NCBI GenBank assembly: GCA_964387885.1
Contig: CAYLYZ010000057.1
Location: 1-34,000, forward strand
From: JABGPL01 sp964387885
GTDB taxonomy: Bacteria; Electryoneota; AABM5-125-24; Hatepunaeales; Hatepunaeaceae
Direction: 5' to 3'
Length of the DNA stretch: 34,000 nucleotides
Every line of letters starts with the position of its first letter. The stretch's first letter is position 1. The translations under genes were made by a program, and so were the position numbers. This document shows positions 1 through 7,675 of the stretch, piece by piece. A model generated the notes under the pieces. It was not told the origin of the DNA. It did not search any database and was given only the letters and a program-made list of their open reading frames with translations.

Positions 1-27
1 CGCCTGACACTTAAGTCGTTGTTATTT

Positions 28-49
28 CGTCAGGCGAGGACGCCTGACG
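28..49. repeat. REP-like perfect palindrome
   Basis: A 9-bp perfect inverted repeat, CGTCAGGCG and CGCCTGACG, around a 4-nt AGGA loop. A further copy of CGCCTGAC begins at position 1. Together they resemble a repetitive extragenic palindrome; no gene is visible between here and the end of hicA at 253. Confidence 0.6.
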
Positions 50-94
50 ACACTCGAATTTACATTTTCAGACAGTCTGGGACGTCAGAGTCCG

Positions 95-256
95 GAGGAG
101 TTGTTCTTGTGGAAGGCTGATTCAGATTAATTAAAAGTGTTACCCATGTTTTGAAAACAATGTTACCTATGTATTGACAACGTACAAGAATGCCTATCCT
201 ACTGAAATGGTGGCTTCTTTGGACACCCGCGCGCGCAGGTGAGACGGGTGACTTAT
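95..256. repeat. Left direct repeat flanking hicBA
   Basis: This stretch is a diverged copy of 825-959. Positions 95-124 match 825-854 at 29 of 30 bases, 188-204 match 894-910 exactly, and both copies end in GACTTAT. The left copy holds two TGTTACCYATGT words (138-149 and 161-172) 23 nt apart. The right copy has only one degenerate version and is about 24 nt shorter, which fits loss of one unit. Repeated words of this kind resemble the termini of some insertion sequences, but no transposase is present. Confidence 0.6.
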
Positions 257-459
257 AATTCAGTTTCTTCAACTCCCGCAATTTTCATAAGATGCTTTTG
301 CAGTCCTATCTTGAGTGACTTATTTCCATGGACAGGGACGGAAATTCTTACAGGATTTCCTGTAATTGTGTATATGTGATGACTACCGTGGACTCGTTTC
401 AGAACCCATCCTTTCTTTTCGATAAGGCGACAAAATTGTTTTCCACTAATTGGCTTCAA
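253..459 (-). CDS. hicA: HicA-type mRNA interferase toxin
   Basis: A 68-residue protein of the HicA (YcfA) family. These are small double-stranded-RNA-binding-fold ribonucleases that cleave mRNA when not bound by HicB. The diagnostic stretch is VHGSHHIY around residue 25, containing the catalytic histidine, followed by the basic strand and a C-terminal helix. The length is typical. Its ATG overlaps the hicB stop by 4 nt, so the two are translationally coupled in the order hicB then hicA, with the antitoxin made first. It is the second gene of a module flanked by direct repeats, which suggests mobility. Family assignment is firm; activity is inferred. Confidence 0.9.
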   Translation of the reverse strand: MKPISGKQFCRLIEKKGWVLKRVHGSHHIYTITGNPVRISVPVHGNKSLKIGLQKHLMKIAGVEETEL

Positions 460-659
460 ACAACGATCTCCATAATTCTGTCTTTATCCGTAACTATTAC
501 GTCATCAACATCAACAGATAGACAGCCTTCAACCGCTTCATAGATATTCTTCAACAATTCTTCAAAAGTATCCCCCTGAGTGGCACAACCGGGTAATGCG
601 GGAACTTCTGCCCAGTAGCCTCCCTCCTCTGCCTCGTGTATGATCATTTTTACCTTCAT
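456..659 (-). CDS. hicB: HicB-type antitoxin
   Basis: A 67-residue HicB (UPF0150-like) antitoxin. The characteristic N-terminal fold is readable: a strand, then GGYWAEVPALPGCATQGDT, then a helix (FEELLKNIYEAV). It is short for the family and lacks the C-terminal HTH or RHH domain many HicB proteins have, so DNA binding may depend on the HicAB complex or another factor. The start is fixed by a strong Shine-Dalgarno, AAGGAGGTG, immediately upstream (complement of 664-672). A promoter (TTGACT, 17 bp, TATGTT) lies about 35 bp upstream. Confidence 0.9.
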   Translation of the reverse strand: MKVKMIIHEAEEGGYWAEVPALPGCATQGDTFEELLKNIYEAVEGCLSVDVDDVIVTDKDRIMEIVV

Positions 660-693
660 CGGTCACCTCCTTAGAATGTACAACTCTCTCTTT

Positions 694-722
694 AACATAG
701 TATGGAACAAGAATGAAGTCAA
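694..722 (-). promoter_or_regulatory. Sigma-70-type promoter of hicBA
   Basis: On the minus strand, TTGACT (complement of 717-722), a 17-bp spacer and TATGTT (complement of 694-699). An ACAAC/GTTGT inverted repeat (731-748) sits just upstream of the -35 box and could be an autoregulatory operator. Confidence 0.5.
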
Positions 723-802
723 GGGCATAACAACGGAATTTTGTTGTGGGGCGGTATGTTGTTTGGTTTGTTGGATATTTCATGACTGCAAAAAGGCTGT
801 CT

Positions 803-820
803 CTCTGGCGTCCGCCAGAG
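803..820. repeat. REP-like palindrome
   Basis: CTCTGGCG and CGCCAGAG separated by TC form a perfect 8-bp hairpin at the edge of the right direct repeat. The equivalent place in the left copy (76-90) keeps only an outer TCTG/CAGA. Confidence 0.5.
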
Positions 821-824
821 TGTA

Positions 825-959
825 GAGGAGTTGTTCTTGTGGAAGGATGATTCATTAAATCACAATTGTTTGCTATGTTATGATAATGCACAGGAATGCC
901 TATCCTACTGCACCAGCTTCTCTACACACCAGCGTTCGTCTGTGAAACGAATGACTTAT
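825..959. repeat. Right direct repeat flanking hicBA
   Basis: Diverged direct copy of 95-256 (see that entry for the matching blocks). The rest of the gap from 960 to 1102 holds no recognisable gene. It contains an imperfect hairpin (GCCTGGGA and TCCCGGGC, about 1038-1070) near the end of the hydrolase gene, but without a T-run on the minus strand. Confidence 0.6.
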
Positions 960-1102
960 GTACAAGTTAATACAGGCTCCTTGTCTACGAGGATCACTGA
1001 CCACGAAGCAGTCAAACAAATTCTAATGATAGACACCGCCTGGGACAAGGATTGAGCCTTATCCCGGGCAGGTTAAAAGGGGTGTGCGTATAATCGTCTG
1101 AA

Positions 1103-3106
1103 CTACTTAATTATAACCAGCTTTCTCGATTGTATTCTGACACCAGCTACAATCCGAAGAACATATGTACCGGATGGTAACATCTTTCCATTGAGCACAA
1201 CCTGATACTCCCCGGTTCGCTGCCTACCATTGAACAAAACCTGAATTTGTCGTCCCTGCAGATCTAAAATGGATAAAGAAACATTACAGGCATTGTGCAG
1301 GTTGTATTTTATTGTAGCAATTCCGTTTAGCGGATTAGGGTAGATATCGTCTAATACGAATCCGGTTATAGGTCTTTTATGGTCATCCCTTACAAAGTTC
1401 GAATCAATTGTTTCCCAATCTATTTCAAAACCTAACGAATCGGAATAAGCCGTTAATTCATCTTCCCGGTACCCTTTGACCTGCCATATCCAATTAGTAT
1501 ATCCGCGTAACAACTCCATATCAATTTCGTGTTCTGCACCCTCATCGAGATCAAGAGTCACGGTTTGCACCTCAACGGAATCGGTAGATGTCAGTTCTAT
1601 TTGATATGACAATCCTGGTACTATAGACTCCTGCCAGGAAAACTCAAGCGGTAACGAATCAACCACCGTTTCATTCCCGGGATTTAATGGATATAACCTG
1701 TACGGAAATCGCAGAGTTCGCCCAAAGAACTCCATCATACTGCCCCAGGTCTCATCATTTCTGGTCGGAGCAAATCCGTGTCCTGCGCCCTCAACAAGAT
1801 GCAGTTCAAGGTCTTTGAGGATAGGAGAATATAAAGGTTGAAACTCATCAAAGAGAAGTACACTCTGGTCGAATGGTACAGTTCTATCCCCGGTTCCATG
1901 AACAATGTGGAAAGGAGCATCGCTTTCATCTTTATAGGTCAATGGATTTGCGAGCGTCCATCGGTCGGGAAATTCATAAAATAGACCACCAATTAATCTC
2001 GCCATATGCGACTCAGGATTGCCATTGTCCATAGCCTCCAAATCAATAGGTCCGAACCAGTCACTTACTGCCTGCACTCGACTGCTGAATTCGAGATTTC
2101 CTCCTATATCACCCTCAATATCCATTGTTTCATCACCAATGGTGTATTCACCAACTTCCGCAGATGTCCCCAGCAATACTGCAAGGTGTCCACCTGCTGA
2201 GGAACCAATAACTCCCATACGGTAGGGATCTATTCCATATTCATCTGCATTAGCTCTCAAGAAGCGAATAGCACCCTTACAATCGTTAATCTGGGCAGGA
2301 TATATTGCCTCACCACTTAGTCGGTAATTAATGCTGACGAAAGCGTAATCGTTATTTAACTCCTCCCAAATCCAGGGAGCGTTCTGGCTCTTGTCACCAT
2401 TTGCCCATCCACCACCATGAATATAGACAATTACCGGGAAAGGACTTTCACCCTCATCAGGTATAAAAATATCAAGGCTCTGAGCAGGATTTTCATTCCC
2501 TGCATAATTTACATCACGCCATTCAGTAATTGGCTGAAAAATGAGGTTAATCTCGGTTTCCTGATCTGCGTTAACTTCAAGATCATCTTCTGCTGTGCCC
2601 ACATTTTCGAGTGTGGCAGTGATATGATAATCCCCGATGGGAACCTGATTGAAAGCGAATGCTCCTTCACCGTCGGTTTGAGTCTGGAAGTTGTCAATAA
2701 AATTACCCTCTATCAGGACATTTGCATTAGCGACCACTTCACCATCTGCGAAGGAGACAGTCCCGATCACAGAACCCGTGTCCCTGTCATCCTCTCGCAG
2801 GACGAGGTTAATTATATGGTGCCGATTGGCGACGACTTCAAGACCACTCTCAGCTCGTCCAACATCCACCAGAGTAGCGATAATGTGACATTCACCCGCC
2901 GGAACCTGTTCAAAGATGTAATACCCTCGTCCATCAGTTATAGTCCGTTGCAGGTTATCTTCGTCATCAAAGGTATAGACCATGGCACGTCTGGCTGATT
3001 CACCATCCTCGGTGGTTACGATCCCGGTAATCCTGCCAAAATCCTGACCAAGGGCAGGAAGGATCATTATAAACACCAGGATTAATAGTACGGAACATTT
3101 TTGCAT
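1103..3106 (-). CDS. Secreted alpha/beta hydrolase with regulatory-like domains and T9SS-type sorting domain
   Basis: The protein has 667 residues from the chosen ATG at 3106. That start has GGAG 6 nt upstream and gives the signal peptide MQKCSVLLILVFIMILPALG; in-frame starts further upstream are worse placed. Domains in order: signal peptide (1-21), two carboxypeptidase-regulatory-like beta domains (about 23-104 and 112-192), an esterase/BD-FAE-like alpha/beta hydrolase (about 195-465), a fibronectin-like region (about 470-565) and a sorting domain starting at YPNPLN (589). The hydrolase shows HGGGW (230-234, oxyanion hole), nucleophile Ser303 in GSSAG, Asp407 in HGTGDRTVP and His443 in GAGHGF, so the triad is complete. 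It probably acts as a cell-surface or secreted carboxylesterase, perhaps on acylated polysaccharide. The substrate is unknown. Confidence 0.85.
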   Translation of the reverse strand: MQKCSVLLILVFIMILPALGQDFGRITGIVTTEDGESARRAMVYTFDDEDNLQRTITDGRGYYIFEQVPAGECHIIATLVDVGRAESGLEVVANRHHIINLVLREDDRDTGSVIGTVSFADGEVVANANVLIEGNFIDNFQTQTDGEGAFAFNQVPIGDYHITATLENVGTAEDDLEVNADQETEINLIFQPITEWRDVNYAGNENPAQSLDIFIPDEGESPFPVIVYIHGGGWANGDKSQNAPWIWEELNNDYAFVSINYRLSGEAIYPAQINDCKGAIRFLRANADEYGIDPYRMGVIGSSAGGHLAVLLGTSAEVGEYTIGDETMDIEGDIGGNLEFSSRVQAVSDWFGPIDLEAMDNGNPESHMARLIGGLFYEFPDRWTLANPLTYKDESDAPFHIVHGTGDRTVPFDQSVLLFDEFQPLYSPILKDLELHLVEGAGHGFAPTRNDETWGSMMEFFGRTLRFPYRLYPLNPGNETVVDSLPLEFSWQESIVPGLSYQIELTSTDSVEVQTVTLDLDEGAEHEIDMELLRGYTNWIWQVKGYREDELTAYSDSLGFEIDWETIDSNFVRDDHKRPITGFVLDDIYPNPLNGIATIKYNLHNACNVSLSILDLQGRQIQVLFNGRQRTGEYQVVLNGKMLPSGTYVLRIVAGVRIQSRKLVIIK

Positions 3107-3149
3107 TATCATCTCCAAGTCGTTGTAATTAATCAGACACAAAACGTAC

Positions 3150-3168
3150 GGGCACGGCGCCCGTGCCC
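3150..3168. repeat. REP-like hairpin (GGGCAC family), copy 1
   Basis: GGGCACGG and CCGTGCCC around a 3-nt loop. A sister element with the same outer GGGCAC/GTGCCC lies at 3228-3246. Confidence 0.6.
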
Positions 3169-3227
3169 TGTCCGATTGCCGTAAACAAGACCATTATTTA
3201 AGGATCAATCTTTCACAAGAACATGAA

Positions 3228-3246
3228 GGGCACGAGCATCGTGCCC
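3228..3246. repeat. REP-like hairpin (GGGCAC family), copy 2
   Basis: GGGCACGA and TCGTGCCC around GCA. The inner base pairs differ from copy 1 but pairing is preserved, as expected for selected hairpins. Confidence 0.6.
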
Positions 3247-3285
3247 ATACACAAACAGTACTGCACCCAATCACCTAATGTACAA

Positions 3286-3319
3286 AAAGCGCTGCCAAAA
3301 TCAATCTTGACAGCGCTTT
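3286..3319 (-). terminator. Terminator of the 481-residue surface protein gene
   Basis: A stem of about 13 bp (AAAGCGCTG and CAGCGCTTT cores plus inner pairs with one wobble) is followed on the minus strand by a run of five T. It lies about 165 bp beyond the stop at 3485. A related hairpin with the same AGCGCTT arms follows the homologous gene at 14091. Confidence 0.6.
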
Positions 3320-3327
3320 AATGCCTT

Positions 3328-3468
3328 ACCGGAGTGCTCAAGCCATGCTTGAGCTTATTTATAAATAACACCAATTTCTTTCGATCCTAAATAGAAGGGA
3401 GCTCGAACATCACGTTCAACCATGGATTTTCAGCGTTATTTGCTCAAGCATGGTTTGAGCACTCCGGT
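3328..3468. repeat. REPIN-like inverted pair
   Basis: Positions 3328-3354 and the reverse complement of 3442-3468 agree at 26 of 27 bases; the shared 5' end is ACCGGAGTGCTCAA. Each arm is itself a hairpin (GCTCAAGC and GCTTGAGC around CAT). Two palindromic elements in opposite orientation separated by 87 bp is the layout called REPIN. The 378-bp gap from 3107 to 3484 holds only these palindromes and the terminator. Confidence 0.65.
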
Positions 3469-3484
3469 CTATTAGGGAAAATCC

Positions 3485-4930
3485 TTATTTCAACAGCAGA
3501 ACCTTCTGCATCTGAGTCTGCCCCGCAGTCTCAAGACGGAGAATGTAAGTTCCGACAGGAAGTGATTTACCGTTGAATGAGGTCTGGTGTACACCCGCTG
3601 CGTGGTAGCTTTCGACTAATGTCTGTATTTGCTGTCCGGCAGTGTTAAACACTGACAAATTGACAATACCCGCTGTAAAAAGTGTATAATCAACCGTAGC
3701 AACAGCATTAAACGGATTGGGATATGAACTCAACAGGATGTGATTTTCCGGCAGATTCATATCTTCATCTTCCACACCGTATCCTTCACCAATTTGACCT
3801 TCACCGAGAACAAGGTTAACTTCAATCCTCTCACCGGCTATTATCTCAACATCGGCTTCAGCAACACCAACTTCTTCAACCTCTGTAGTAATGTGATAGA
3901 CTCCGGCGGGACCGCCCAGCCTATAAGATCCGTTCTCATCGGTTACCGCTCTCGCAACGACAAAAGGTCGTTCGCGAGCATCGCTCCACAGGTGAACAAT
4001 AGCTCGAACAACGGGATCACCATTTGGATCAGAGACAATCCCAAAAACTCTGCCTCCCTCGCCTTCGCCACCTCCAGCACTCAGCACCAGTCTAACTTCT
4101 GTTACCTGATCCTCCGCGATCCGAATCTCCTCCGAAGCTCTTTCTTCACCAAGTGCCGCTATAATTGTATATCCTCCAGCAGGGACATCCTCGATTAAAA
4201 ATGTACCATTTTCATCGGTTACAGCTCTTCCAGCAACTTCTCGCCTCTCATTGTATAGTGTAATAGTAGCTTGTGAGACGGCTTCTCTTTGTTCATTAAA
4301 GACAAAACCGCTGACCGAGCCGACACCATCATCTCCGCCTCCCTCTTCAGCAAGAACGAGACGTACCTCGGTGTTCTCACCATCAGCAACGCGAATCTCT
4401 TCAGAAGCCCTGAGTTCTCCGAGTTCAGCCGAGATTTCATAGCCACCAGCGTCTATTTCCTCAAATGAAAAAGCACCGTTATCATCAGTCTCAGTTTCTC
4501 CGACGACTTCACGCCTGTCACTCATTATCGTAACAGCAGCTCCAGCAACGGCTTCTCGCTGTTGATTAAATACAGTGCCACTCACTGAACCAACACCATC
4601 GTCACCGCCGCCGCCATTACCACCGAGTATGAGATCTATCTCAGTGTTTTCATTGGCTACAACCCTGATGTTATCTTCCACATTCATTCTTTCAAATGAG
4701 GCAGTTATTACCCAGTCACCCGCGGGAATCCTTTCAAAGGCAAAAGCCCCTTCACGGTCAGTCCGGGTCTGAAACACATCACGATTATCGTTGAAAATCG
4801 TTACTCCGGCTCCTGCAACCGGATTCCCATCTTCTGTGGAAACGGTACCGCTAACCGAACCAACTTCCTGAGCGAAAGCTGGAAGCGCTATTAATAGTGC
4901 CAATAATAATAAAACTGTACCTTTCTGCAT
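3485..4930 (-). CDS. Secreted four-repeat carboxypeptidase-regulatory-like protein with T9SS-type sorting domain
   Basis: A 481-residue protein with no visible catalytic domain. It has a signal peptide (1-20, ending AFA), then four beta-sandwich repeats of about 80 residues (24-102, 114-193, 204-283, 293-375). Each repeat begins GSVSGTV or a similar form and contains TDxxGxFxFExxPAGxY. Gly-rich linkers such as GGNGGGGDDG join them. A sorting domain begins at YPNPFN (403) and ends in KVLLLK. Such repeats (CarboxypepD_reg-like, transthyretin-like fold) are usually structural or adhesive. The start has AGGAG 7 nt upstream. The paralogue at 14091 has three repeats, so repeat number varies by duplication. 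The exact role is unknown; a surface-exposed or matrix protein is inferred. Confidence 0.8.
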   Translation of the reverse strand: MQKGTVLLLLALLIALPAFAQEVGSVSGTVSTEDGNPVAGAGVTIFNDNRDVFQTRTDREGAFAFERIPAGDWVITASFERMNVEDNIRVVANENTEIDLILGGNGGGGDDGVGSVSGTVFNQQREAVAGAAVTIMSDRREVVGETETDDNGAFSFEEIDAGGYEISAELGELRASEEIRVADGENTEVRLVLAEEGGGDDGVGSVSGFVFNEQREAVSQATITLYNERREVAGRAVTDENGTFLIEDVPAGGYTIIAALGEERASEEIRIAEDQVTEVRLVLSAGGGEGEGGRVFGIVSDPNGDPVVRAIVHLWSDARERPFVVARAVTDENGSYRLGGPAGVYHITTEVEEVGVAEADVEIIAGERIEVNLVLGEGQIGEGYGVEDEDMNLPENHILLSSYPNPFNAVATVDYTLFTAGIVNLSVFNTAGQQIQTLVESYHAAGVHQTSFNGKSLPVGTYILRLETAGQTQMQKVLLLK

Positions 4931-5023
4931 GTCTATCTCCTATGTTATCTTTGGCTGCAGTTTGTGTAATGAGTGCTGCCATGTTTCTCGGATGAATTGG
5001 TATTATTCAGTTATCAAATCTCT

Positions 5024-5053
5024 CCTCATTCCCAACTTGATTGGGAATCCAGA
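5024..5053. repeat. REP-like element (ATTCCCA family), copy 1
   Basis: ATTCCCAA and TTGGGAAT around CTTGA. The same 30-nt element recurs at 13412-13441 with a compensatory pair change. The remaining bases between 4931 and 5213 hold no gene; 5186-5221 is a C-rich run of CCCCATCA/CCCCAACA-type units just beyond the blaR1-like stop. Confidence 0.65.
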
Positions 5054-5213
5054 CTGTCCGATTCTAAACAAACCTCCCATTTACTGACTCACTCCTAAAC
5101 CACAGCTTCTACATGTATGTATTTTTTCCGTTTTTTCTTTTTATATCCTGCACCAATTAAACGGACAGGAATGTCGGTTCTCCCCACCAACACCCCATCA
5201 CCCCAACACCCCA

Positions 5214-6893
5214 TCACCCCATACGATTAACAATCCTCCGCGAGATTCCAACAACCACCTCAATCTGCTCACCTGAAAGACGAAGCTCATTCTCCAAGTA
5301 ACTCCGCAAACGCACGTCTAATTCGAACTCTTTACCCTCTATCTTTATTTCAGGAATAATTCGGGTCATCGCACCAAGGCTAATTTCGGTTTGTTCAGCC
5401 GAAAATCCACTTCTTTTAAGAGTTGATCTAATCCCGTCTAATGCCTCAGCACTGACACCGATTCTTTCGAAATGATCCTGAATACCTGTGTCGCGATTTC
5501 CCTCACCGTTTTTGGAATCCTCGTCTTTTTTCCCAAATGCGATTCGTTTTGAGATTCCAATTACGATTTCTATCTGTTCTTTTGAAAGACCTAATGTGTT
5601 CTCGAAATAGTCTCGAAGCCGCAAATCAAGCTCGAACTCCTCACCCTCTGAATTCACTTCATAGACAATCCTGAGCATTCCCCCTAATGCCCCTTCAAGC
5701 TGCTCCTCTGTAAAGTCGTTCTCTGTCAAGTAGTTTCGTATCACTCTGAACATCTCAGCATCTACACCTAACTTGTTGAAATTGTCTGCCATCCCCATAT
5801 GACGTTCATTCAATTCACTCTCGCGATCAATAACTCCATCGTCTGTCTGTAAACTGGCGGTTTCAGTTGGTGCCGTTGGATTAAGTCCGGTTCCTGTTTC
5901 ACATCCCACTCCCAGGGGAAGTGCTGCCATTGCCCCGACGATAAAAAACATCTGCAGGTAGCGCAGTTTCGATTGTTTCGGGTTAAATGATATGATAATT
6001 CTGAATCTCTTTTCGAGGAATCCACCGCTGTTCATTTCGCTGGCAATTCCCGGCACGCGAACCATCGGTGACGCCAGAATTTCAACTGCATTCAGCAGTG
6101 AATCCGCATAGGCATGAGGTTTGGGCTTTAGAGCAGAAACAACCAGGGCGTCGCAGCAGAGTTCCTCATTTGCACGCAGGTTATACCGCGCCCAATAGAC
6201 CACCGGATTCCACCAGAAACCGACGACAGCCACCCATTCCAGCCACCTGACAATAAAATCCCGACGTTTCACATGCGCCAGTTCATGAGCCAGCACCCAC
6301 TGGAATTTTTCCCCGTCCATCTGCTCGAACAAGTATTCCGGAAAGATGATCCGTACTCTTCCCCCAATCCACCAGACCATCGGCGATAGTTTCGATTTTG
6401 TCGTGTATATTGTCGGTACTTTGTGCATACCGAGCTGCTCAGCAATATTCTCCGCGAGCACCAACAGCTTATGCGGTGCGATCTCAGACTTCGCTTTGAG
6501 CTGCCGATTAAACCGGTAAATCCTGACCAGCGAGAGCCCGAGAACGGAAACACTACCTGAAAGCCAGATAAAGAGCAGCCCATTTTTCCCACTATATAAC
6601 CCACGTAGCCATGTTATAATTGAACCTTCAGTTTCACCGAGAGAAACACCGACCGCAGAATTTGTCTGCGTCGAGATTTCCGAAGACACAAACGGAACAT
6701 TGAACTGCTCCGAAATAGTGACAACCGGAAAGGTCACAACAGGCGGGGTGATTAACTTCACGAGCACAATCAGGTAGAGCATGTGCGTCAGATGCGGACG
6801 CTTCAGCGTTATCCCGACGACAAACGCGAGTACAGCGAGCACCGCAGAGATAAGCACATTGCTCAACACTGCCTGGGAGAAAATATCCATCAA
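5214..6893 (-). CDS. BlaR1/MecR1-type M56 membrane metalloprotease with duplicated C-terminal domain
   Basis: A 559-residue protein of peptidase family M56. TM segments are visible at about 8-28, 36-58, 105-126 and 313-333. The cytoplasmic zinc protease loop carries HELAH (203-207) and ANEELCCDA (third ligand near Glu243). In known systems the sensor domain lies outside after the last TM, and signal triggers protease-dependent loss of the BlaI repressor. Here there is no penicillin-binding domain. Residues 374-452 and 478-556 are instead two copies of an ~80-residue unit. Each unit has two halves with the pattern [FL][ST]xEQxExxxGxxxRI (at 394, 436, 497 and 539). Its start overlaps the blaI stop by 4 nt. 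The inducing signal cannot be read from the sequence. Confidence 0.85.
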   Translation of the reverse strand: MMDIFSQAVLSNVLISAVLAVLAFVVGITLKRPHLTHMLYLIVLVKLITPPVVTFPVVTISEQFNVPFVSSEISTQTNSAVGVSLGETEGSIITWLRGLYSGKNGLLFIWLSGSVSVLGLSLVRIYRFNRQLKAKSEIAPHKLLVLAENIAEQLGMHKVPTIYTTKSKLSPMVWWIGGRVRIIFPEYLFEQMDGEKFQWVLAHELAHVKRRDFIVRWLEWVAVVGFWWNPVVYWARYNLRANEELCCDALVVSALKPKPHAYADSLLNAVEILASPMVRVPGIASEMNSGGFLEKRFRIIISFNPKQSKLRYLQMFFIVGAMAALPLGVGCETGTGLNPTAPTETASLQTDDGVIDRESELNERHMGMADNFNKLGVDAEMFRVIRNYLTENDFTEEQLEGALGGMLRIVYEVNSEGEEFELDLRLRDYFENTLGLSKEQIEIVIGISKRIAFGKKDEDSKNGEGNRDTGIQDHFERIGVSAEALDGIRSTLKRSGFSAEQTEISLGAMTRIIPEIKIEGKEFELDVRLRSYLENELRLSGEQIEVVVGISRRIVNRMG

Positions 6894-7276
6894 TTCTCCC
6901 CGTCTTCGATATGATTGTCGAGTATCGCCCGGAGCTTTTTAATGTCGTCCTGCGATATTTTTTTTCCTTCGACAAAGTGCGTAATCAGCGGTGTAATGGA
7001 GCCTTCGGTCAGTTTATCGGCCAGCGTTTCGAGCTGCCCACAGGCGTAATCTTCACTGCCGACAGAAGCTGAGAACCGGTGGACGGACTGCTCTTTGTTG
7101 CGCACCACAAATCCCTTATCTTCAAGCCTCTGCAGCAGTTTCTGAACAGTCCCATGCTGCGCCTTAGTAGAATCCGGATAGAGTCTTTCCCGAATCCCAC
7201 GAGCCGTGACCAAATCCTGTTCCCAGAGCAATTTCATAACAGCCAGTTCAGAGTTTGCAAGCGCCGGAAAATCCAA
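6890..7276 (-). CDS. BlaI/MecI-family transcriptional repressor
   Basis: A 128-residue winged-helix repressor. The start is TTG at 7276, because AGGAGG lies 5-6 nt upstream and the resulting length is normal for BlaI; the longer in-frame extension (to 7375) would run through the promoter. Recognisable parts are LANSELAVMKLLWEQDLVTARGI (helices 1-2), the recognition helix TKAQHGTVQKLLQRLEDKGFV, the wing and a C-terminal dimerisation helix. It overlaps the M56 protease gene by 4 nt, the classical blaI-blaR1 arrangement. It is expected to repress its own operon by binding TACGAC-type palindromes found at 7350 and 7411. No beta-lactamase is adjacent, so the regulon may lie elsewhere. Confidence 0.88.
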   Translation of the reverse strand: MDFPALANSELAVMKLLWEQDLVTARGIRERLYPDSTKAQHGTVQKLLQRLEDKGFVVRNKEQSVHRFSASVGSEDYACGQLETLADKLTEGSITPLITHFVEGKKISQDDIKKLRAILDNHIEDGEN

Positions 7277-7346
7277 TTTAACCCTCCTATTTTTTTTGTC
7301 GTCACGAGGAACAAAGTGACGAAGCGATCTGTTTGAATACTCACCC

Positions 7347-7375
7347 AATGTACGACACCTCGTCGTACTTGTCAA
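7347..7375 (-). promoter_or_regulatory. blaI-blaR1-like promoter with embedded operator
   Basis: On the minus strand, TTGACA (complement of 7370-7375), a 17-bp spacer and TACATT (complement of 7347-7352). The palindrome GTACGAC-ACCTC-GTCGTAC (7350-7368) fills the spacer and enters the -10 box, so a bound repressor would block polymerase. This is the usual logic of BlaI/MecI autoregulation. Confidence 0.7.
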
Positions 7376-7411
7376 TTGTCGGATTGGTTTTCTGGATGTT
7401 TTTGCGAAAAA

Positions 7412-7428
7412 TACGACATTTTGTCGTT
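7412..7428. promoter_or_regulatory. Second BlaI-type operator
   Basis: TACGACA-TTT-TGTCGTT, nearly the same half-sites as the palindrome 44 bp nearer the gene. The rest of 7429-7599 is G/T-rich on the plus strand and shows no gene. Confidence 0.55.
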
Positions 7429-7599
7429 ATAGGCGTTTTTTGGGAGGTGGTGGACGGATTCTTCGGGGTGATGTGAAAGCAAAGACCGAGAATGTTGTTT
7501 GTGGGGAAGGGGAGTTTGTTCGCGGTTTTTTGAGGGGGGGTGGTTGTTTCTCATGGTCGTAAATTGTTTGTTTTTGTTTTGGATTTTGTTGGAGTGGGC

Positions 7600-7628
7600 T
7601 TGACAACTGGGTGCGGTTGGGGTACTTT
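7600..7628 (+). promoter_or_regulatory. Putative promoter of the K+ channel gene
   Basis: TTGACA (7600-7605), 17 bp, TACTTT (7623-7628). It is 48 bp upstream of the channel start and in the right orientation. Confidence 0.55.
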
Positions 7629-7675
7629 CAAGTGAAAGGCTTTCAAAGAACAGTTTTGCCACAAATTAAGCATGG

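Noticed and set aside
831..1055. 74-codon open frame over the right direct repeat
   Set aside because: It starts inside the repeat, has no ribosome site, and the other repeat copy does not preserve the frame.
2417..2998. 193-codon open frame on the plus strand inside the hydrolase gene
   Set aside because: It is antisense to a gene with complete catalytic motifs, lacks a ribosome site and shows no recognisable protein pattern; a shadow frame.
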